Shown: positions 1 to 5,201 of the stretch, piece by piece
Position numbering within the stretch: position 1 is the stretch's first letter
Layout: each line of letters begins with the position of its first letter
Assembly: GCA_016217585.1 (NCBI GenBank)
Contig: JACRHQ010000042.1
Span: 1 to 5,201 of the forward strand
DNA: 5,201 nucleotides
Direction: 5' to 3'
Origin: Candidatus Omnitrophota bacterium
GTDB taxonomy: Bacteria > Omnitrophota > Gorgyraeia > Zapsychrales > Zapsychraceae
Translations under genes and position numbers: made by a program
Notes under the pieces: generated by a model
Database searches by the model: none
Told to the model about the DNA's origin: nothing
The model's input: only the letters and a program-made list of their open reading frames with translations

Positions 1-2039
<2,039 letters not shown>

Positions 2040-2975
2040 TTACTGGATAGTGACCTGGTCGTCTTTGCGGACCTGCCGGCTCGAAAGAGGCGAGACAGGA
2101 TCGGCGGCGCACATTTCAGGCTGTACGCGCGTTACTTTAATATCACCAAGATGGGCATCTCCCCTGGAAACGGACAAGACCTGGCCCTCCTTGATCCCGT
2201 GGTTGGCACCAAGGTTGACAATCACAAATTCGTTTTCACCGTCCACGGTCAGGATCCGTCCCTCCGGAACTTTTGCAGGAGTAACGACAATCTTCCCAAG
2301 CTGTATTTCCTCCTGTGGTGGAGGTTCAACCTGCTGTTGGGGTTGAGGGGGCTGTGCGGGAGCCTCTGTCTTTTGTTCTTCCGGGGCTGGAACAGGAACA
2401 GTGACGTCGGCGGGTTTTTCCTCACCGGGAGCGGCGGAGGGCTGGGGCTGCTGCTGGAACTTGGCCAGCGCCTCCTCCAACTCACGATTGCGCTGCTCGG
2501 AGCTCTGGACTTTCTGCTGCAATTCCTGCAGAGTATCCTGCGCCGTCTGCAACTGGGCCTGCAATTCCGGCAGCTTCTGCGCCGCCTCTTCGTTGCCGGT
2601 TATCTTGGCCTGAAGCTCTTCCCGGGCCTTGGTAGCCTCGGCAAGCTGGTCCTGGAGCGACTGGTTTTCCTGCTTCACTTGATCACTGATCCCTTTTTGC
2701 AGTTCCAGGTCATCCAGTAATCCGTTGATTTTCTCATCCGCTTCCTTGTTCTTTTCCTGCAGCAAGAACCCCTGTTTGATGGCCTCCTGGAGTTTGGTCT
2801 CCAGCTGGGCGGCGTTAGCCACGCTTTTCTGCAAAGCCACCTCGGTCTGTTCGCGGCGCTCTTTCTCCTGATGGAGGAAAAACATGGCCAGGCCGGCCAA
2901 TGAGAGCGACAAGACGACGAAGATAATCAAAAAGATGACAAAAACTTTGCCGGAAGAGCTTGTGCGGATGTTCAT
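2040..2975 (-). CDS. Membrane-anchored coiled-coil protein with an FlgT-C-like C-terminal domain, function unknown
   Basis: This 311-residue protein has four clear regions. A short basic N-terminus precedes one transmembrane helix (about 11-34, FVIFLIIFVVLSLSLAGLAMFFL). A long Gln/Glu/Lys-rich coiled coil follows (about 36-173, leucine heptads such as QENQSLQDQLAEA). Next is a Pro/Gln/Glu linker (about 174-224). Last is a compact beta-rich domain (about 225-311) with GRILTVDGENEFVIVNLGANHGIKEGQVLSV and a GDIKVTRVQPEMCAADPV segment. That domain resembles the SH3-like C-terminal domain of FlgT and of many uncharacterised envelope proteins; this is from memory of the pattern. The topology predicts a short cytosolic tail with the coiled coil and end domain outside the cytoplasmic membrane. 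The ATG has AAGGGA 10 nt upstream (2986-2991), and a promoter-like sequence lies at 3030-3057. It is probably co-transcribed with aroA. A periplasmic scaffold role is only an inference. Confidence 0.85.
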   Translation of the reverse strand: MNIRTSSSGKVFVIFLIIFVVLSLSLAGLAMFFLHQEKERREQTEVALQKSVANAAQLETKLQEAIKQGFLLQEKNKEADEKINGLLDDLELQKGISDQVKQENQSLQDQLAEATKAREELQAKITGNEEAAQKLPELQAQLQTAQDTLQELQQKVQSSEQRNRELEEALAKFQQQPQPSAAPGEEKPADVTVPVPAPEEQKTEAPAQPPQPQQQVEPPPQEEIQLGKIVVTPAKVPEGRILTVDGENEFVIVNLGANHGIKEGQVLSVSRGDAHLGDIKVTRVQPEMCAADPVSPLSSRQVRKDDQVTIQ

Positions 2976-3029
2976 GGCTTTACGTTCCCTTTTGTATTAT
3001 CCAGAATATTTGAGGTTAGATTTATTTTT

Positions 3030-3057
3030 ATTATAGGAGAATTGCGGAATAAGTAAA
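3030..3057 (-). promoter_or_regulatory. Promoter for the coiled-coil/aroA unit
   Basis: On the minus strand TTTACT (3057-3052, four of six -35 consensus bases) is separated by 16 nt from a perfect TATAAT (3035-3030). The predicted start near 3023 leaves a leader of about 47 nt before the ATG at 2975. The -35 box begins directly after the hairpin that follows rluD, a terminator-then-promoter arrangement. The -35 and spacer are suboptimal, so strength is uncertain. Confidence 0.55.
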
Positions 3058-3058
3058 G

Positions 3059-3078
3059 CCAAGAATTGATTTTCTTGG
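3059..3078 (-). terminator. Hairpin after rluD, possible rho-independent terminator
   Basis: On the minus strand CCAAGAA-AATCAA-TTCTTGG forms a perfect 7-bp stem with a 6-nt loop, starting 5 nt after the rluD stop. The sequence that follows (CTTTACTTATT) is T-rich but not an unbroken T-run, and the stem has only three GC pairs. It is therefore a weak terminator at best. Its position between rluD and the next promoter supports the call. Confidence 0.45.
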
Positions 3079-3083
3079 GGCGC

Positions 3084-4109
3084 TTACGGCAAAGCGACCT
3101 TTTCCAGAAATTCCCGTGGGGTACGACAGGAAAATTCCATAAAACATTTACGCGCCGGGTGCTGGAACCCCAGAGACTGCGCGTGAAGCGCGAGCCGCGG
3201 AAAATTCGTCTTGCGCCCGTATTTGTCATCCCCCAGGATCGGATGGCCGATGTGGTCCATGTGCACGCGCAGTTGATGCGTGCGCCCGGTCTTGGGGAAA
3301 AGCGAAATGAGCGTCACCCCTCGATGACGTTTGATCACCCGGTAAAGCGTCACGGCCGCTTTGGCACTATCGTCATACCGGACGTCCCGCAGATCATGGT
3401 GAACGGGGTGACGTCCCAGCGGCGCGTCGATGATGCCTTCGTCGAACTCCACATCACCATCGACCAGGGCCACGTAATGTTTTTTTACGCGATGTTTCTG
3501 GAACTGGCTGGCCAGCTGCGCGTGCGTCGCGTTGTCCTTGGCCACGACCAGAAGCCCGGAAGTTTCCTTGTCCAGCCGGTGCACGATCCCCGGACGCACG
3601 GCGGTATTGACCCTTCGATTCCGTCCTTCGACAAGCTCAGGACTCGGCCCGAGCGAAGTCGAGGGCCTTCGCTCAGGGTCAATGGTGAGCAAGCCTCCTC
3701 TCGAGTCGAGGCGCGTCGAACCATTGAAGTCCGAAAGCCGGCGGCAATGGAACAAGAGGGCAGTAACGAGGGTCCCGGACTTATGCCCCTGCGCGGGATG
3801 CACCATCATGCCGCAAGGCTTGTTGACGACCAGCAACGATTCATCTTCATAAAAAATATCCAGCGGGATATTTTCCGGCTCAATCGGCTGCGGTTCCAGG
3901 GCCCCCTCGGGGATCTCGACCGAGATGACGTCGTTGTGCTGAACTTTGTAGTGGGCCTTGACTTCCTTGTGATTGACGCGCACGCATCCTTTGTCCAGAA
4001 GTTTCTGGACGAAACTGCGCGAAGGGACATCGGCCAGCGCCCGCGTCAGATAGACGTCCAGGCGTTCATGATGACGTTCCGGCTCGACTTTTAAAGTGAT
4101 AATGGACAT
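3084..4109 (-). CDS. rluD: RluA/RluD-family 23S rRNA pseudouridine synthase with an in-frame repeat insertion
   Basis: The protein has an N-terminal S4 RNA-binding domain (about 16-66, ERLDVYLTRAL...KGCVRVNHKEVKAHYKV) followed by the RluA-type catalytic domain. Motifs seen are VVNKPCGMMVHP (94-105), HRLDKETSGLLVVAK (177-191) with catalytic aspartate D180, and KTGRTHQLRVHMDHIGHPILGDDKYG (273-298). The S4-plus-RluA architecture fits RluD, which modifies helix 69 of 23S rRNA, but RluC-like or other specificity cannot be excluded. It is 341 residues long, with about 39 extra residues (roughly 130-168, containing RRPSTSLGPSPELVEGR) inserted just before RPGIVHRLD. They come from the palindromic repeat annotated separately. 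Without them D180 would be residue 141, close to D139 of E. coli RluD. The start overlaps the end of lgt by 44 bp with no clear Shine-Dalgarno, suggesting translational coupling. Both domains are otherwise complete, so the enzyme may still be active. Confidence 0.93.
   Translation of the reverse strand: MSIITLKVEPERHHERLDVYLTRALADVPSRSFVQKLLDKGCVRVNHKEVKAHYKVQHNDVISVEIPEGALEPQPIEPENIPLDIFYEDESLLVVNKPCGMMVHPAQGHKSGTLVTALLFHCRRLSDFNGSTRLDSRGGLLTIDPERRPSTSLGPSPELVEGRNRRVNTAVRPGIVHRLDKETSGLLVVAKDNATHAQLASQFQKHRVKKHYVALVDGDVEFDEGIIDAPLGRHPVHHDLRDVRYDDSAKAAVTLYRVIKRHRGVTLISLFPKTGRTHQLRVHMDHIGHPILGDDKYGRKTNFPRLALHAQSLGFQHPARKCFMEFSCRTPREFLEKVALP
3606..3727. repeat. Palindromic repeat element inserted in frame within rluD
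   Basis: The stretch is built of nested inverted repeats. ATTGACCCT (3606-3614) pairs perfectly with AGGGTCAAT (3675-3683). CCTTCGAC (3625-3632) pairs with GTCGAGGG (3658-3665), with one G.T. GAGCGAAG (3651-3658) pairs perfectly with CTTCGCTC (3667-3674). TCAATGGT (3679-3686) pairs perfectly with ACCATTGA (3720-3727). The pentamer ATTGA at 3606-3610 recurs in direct orientation at 3723-3727, exactly 117 bp (39 codons) away, like a target-site duplication. The rluD frame reads through it and yields the peptide RRPSTSLGPSPELVEGR. Similar peptides (also FDKLRT, PERSRG in other frames) recur, in my recollection, in predicted proteins of many metagenome-derived bacteria. No transposase is encoded here, so it would be a non-autonomous element. 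The exact ends are inferred; the core may be only 3606-3683. Confidence 0.8.
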
Positions 4110-4806
4110 AGACGGCCAGCGGCATCAATACAAGACAGATCCATTGATAGACGCTCAAGCCTCCTGCGAGGATATCATGGTCGGCACGAAAGAATTCAAC
4201 GACAAACCGCAGCATCGCCGCCCCGAACAAATACGCCGCGAAAACGTCGCCGGGGACGGAAGAAATTCGCCGGTACCATTTTAAGACAAAAAAGAGAACC
4301 AGCAGGCCGGCAAATGAATAAAGCTGCGTCGGATGGAGCCGGGCGTGGTGGACGGGGAAATAAACTCCCCACGGGGTTTCCCGGCCGTAACAGCATCCGT
4401 TCAGGAAACAACCGATACGTCCGATCGCCTCCCCCAGCGCGATATACGGCGCCGTCAAGTCCAGCATCCGCGTCAGGGGCAACTTCTTTTTGCGGACGAA
4501 CCAGATCCCTGTCAGACCCGCCGCGACAAGCCCTCCGTGCCAGGCAAGGCCGCCTTTCTGGATCATGACGATCTCGACGGGATTCTCCAGGAAGAAAGAA
4601 AAATTAAGGAAGATAAAAAAAAGACGCGCGCCGACGACCCCGCTGATGACCAGCCAAAAGACAAGGTCGTAAATAACCTCGGACGGGATCCCCGTGGGAC
4701 GCGCCTCGCGGGCGGCCAGGAAACCGCAGACCAAAGCGGCGACGGCGAGCATCAGGCCGTAGGAATAAACCGTGACAGGACCGAACTGGCAGATGACAGG
4801 ATGCAT
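4066..4806 (-). CDS. lgt: Phosphatidylglycerol--prolipoprotein diacylglyceryl transferase
   Basis: Lgt transfers diacylglycerol from phosphatidylglycerol to the lipobox cysteine of prolipoproteins in the cytoplasmic membrane, the first step of lipoprotein maturation. The 246-residue protein is a multi-pass membrane protein of normal family length. Key motifs are the N-terminal YSYGLML, HGGL (90-93), GRIGCFLNGCCYGR (129-142, with R130 and N136 matching the essential Arg and Asn of E. coli Lgt), LHPTQLYSFAG (158-167), and MLRFVVEFFR (R200 and E204). The ATG at 4806 is chosen because MHPVICQFGPVTVYSYG is the typical Lgt N-terminus. A GTG at 4839 would add 11 residues and overlap lspA. GGAG (4821-4824) lies 14 nt upstream, a long spacing. 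The lspA stop is 8 nt before this ATG, and the 3' end overlaps rluD, so all three look like one operon. The GCFLNGCCYG form of the motif is a common variant. Confidence 0.96.
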   Translation of the reverse strand: MHPVICQFGPVTVYSYGLMLAVAALVCGFLAAREARPTGIPSEVIYDLVFWLVISGVVGARLFFIFLNFSFFLENPVEIVMIQKGGLAWHGGLVAAGLTGIWFVRKKKLPLTRMLDLTAPYIALGEAIGRIGCFLNGCCYGRETPWGVYFPVHHARLHPTQLYSFAGLLVLFFVLKWYRRISSVPGDVFAAYLFGAAMLRFVVEFFRADHDILAGGLSVYQWICLVLMPLAVYVHYHFKSRAGTSS

Positions 4807-4814
4807 AATATAAT

Positions 4815-5201
4815 TTATTTCTCCGACAACTGGAAACACTGCCAGGCGATGATGACGGCGCCGATGGTGATCGCGCTGTCGGCGATATTAAAGACCGGCC
4901 AGACGCGCAAATCGATAAAATCGATCACGTACCCGAACACCATCCGGTCGAAAAGGTTGCCCAGCGCCCCGCCCAGGATAAGACAAAAGGCGACCACGTA
5001 GCGGCGGTCGATAACGGCGTTATTCTGCCGGTAATAATAGATATTGAAGATGAGCAGGATGACCGCGATAACGGGGACAATGATAAAAACGATCCCCTGG
5101 TCCTTGAAGAAGCCGAAAGCGATGCCGGTATTATGAACGAGGGTTATATGAAAGACGCGCGGAATAACCGGCAGCGATTCACCCAGCGCGAGGAGACTTG
5201 A
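4815..5201 (-). CDS. lspA: Lipoprotein signal peptidase II (3' part, N-terminus outside window)
   Basis: The last 128 codons and stop of signal peptidase II are present; the family is about 150-170 residues, so roughly 30 N-terminal residues lie beyond position 5201. LspA is an aspartyl protease of the cytoplasmic membrane that cleaves the signal peptide from diacylglyceryl-modified prolipoproteins, the step after Lgt. In visible-residue numbering the motifs are VHNTGIAFGFF (22-32), GGALGNLFDRMVFGYVIDFID (77-97) and VFNIADSAITIG (103-114). The two catalytic aspartates are D94 (VIDFI) and D108 (NIADS). The loop between them is short (13 residues), compared with longer loops in proteobacterial LspA. 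Hydrophobic segments at about 36-57 and 110-123 fit membrane helices. It is followed 8 nt later by lgt, and the pairing supports both assignments. This stretch is missed if one looks only for ORFs starting with ATG near 4997. Confidence 0.95.
   Translation of the reverse strand, partial: SSLLALGESLPVIPRVFHITLVHNTGIAFGFFKDQGIVFIIVPVIAVILLIFNIYYYRQNNAVIDRRYVVAFCLILGGALGNLFDRMVFGYVIDFIDLRVWPVFNIADSAITIGAVIIAWQCFQLSEK

Noticed and set aside
3625..3683. Inverted repeats in rluD read as a CRISPR array or a rho-independent terminator
   Set aside because: There is no regular repeat-spacer spacing, the repeats are inverted rather than direct, and no T-run follows on either strand. They also lie in the middle of an uninterrupted gene.
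3066..4094. Long plus-strand open frame of 342 codons opposite rluD
   Set aside because: It is the antisense shadow of rluD, whose S4 and catalytic motifs are unmistakable on the minus strand. The plus translation has no recognisable domain and no plausible ribosome binding context; GC-biased codon positions on the true strand explain its openness.
4807..4839. Upstream GTG start for lgt at 4839
   Set aside because: It would add MFPVVGEINYI before the typical MHPV...YSYG start and force a 25-bp overlap with lspA. The ATG at 4806 gives the standard Lgt N-terminus and follows the lspA stop by 8 bp.
4815..4997. A complete small 60-residue protein starting at the ATG at 4997
   Set aside because: This ATG is internal to lspA. 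The same frame is open to the window edge at 5201 and encodes the upstream LspA motif VHNTGIAFGFF, so the gene is a truncated-by-window lspA rather than a small ORF.
4333..5001. Plus-strand open frame of 222 codons over lgt and lspA
   Set aside because: It is a charged, domainless translation opposite two well-supported membrane proteins that share an operon.

Overview
The window carries six protein genes, all on the minus strand. Read in the direction of transcription (high to low coordinates) they are: lspA (3' part only), lgt, an rluD-type pseudouridine synthase gene, an unnamed membrane-anchored coiled-coil protein, aroA, and mreB (5' part only). Coding density is high, GC is moderate, and no intergenic gap exceeds about 110 bp. 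The gene mix is bacterial housekeeping: lipoprotein maturation, rRNA modification, aromatic amino acid synthesis and rod-shape cytoskeleton. The single-TM, coiled-coil, Pro/Gln-rich-linker protein with an FlgT-C-like end domain, together with the protein style generally, reminds me of uncultured PVC-related lineages such as Omnitrophota. This taxonomic guess is low confidence, because no marker gene in the window settles it.

The layout suggests three transcription units. (1) lspA-lgt-rluD (5201 to 3084) is tightly packed: 8 bp between lspA and lgt, and a 44-bp overlap between lgt and rluD. A perfect 7-bp-stem hairpin follows just after the rluD stop. (2) The coiled-coil gene plus aroA (2975 to 744) follows a promoter-like TTTACT-N16-TATAAT. 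Here aroA starts directly at the stop of the coiled-coil gene with no spacer. (3) mreB (648 to beyond position 1) has its own near-consensus promoter, TTGACA-N17-TATTAT, only 22 bp after the aroA stop.

Lgt and LspA carry out consecutive steps of bacterial lipoprotein maturation: Lgt adds diacylglycerol to the lipobox cysteine, then LspA removes the signal peptide. The other genes have no obvious pathway link to them.

The most unusual feature is a palindromic repeat element (about 3606-3727) inside the rluD reading frame. It adds 39 codons in frame, is bounded by 5-bp direct repeats, and lies just before the catalytic HRLD motif. Removing exactly 117 bp restores a normal-length RluD. It resembles the protein-coding palindromic elements known from Rickettsia and the dispersed repeats that encode PSTS..SPELVEG-type peptides in many metagenome-derived bacteria. 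No phage, CRISPR, toxin-antitoxin, tRNA or rRNA gene was seen.
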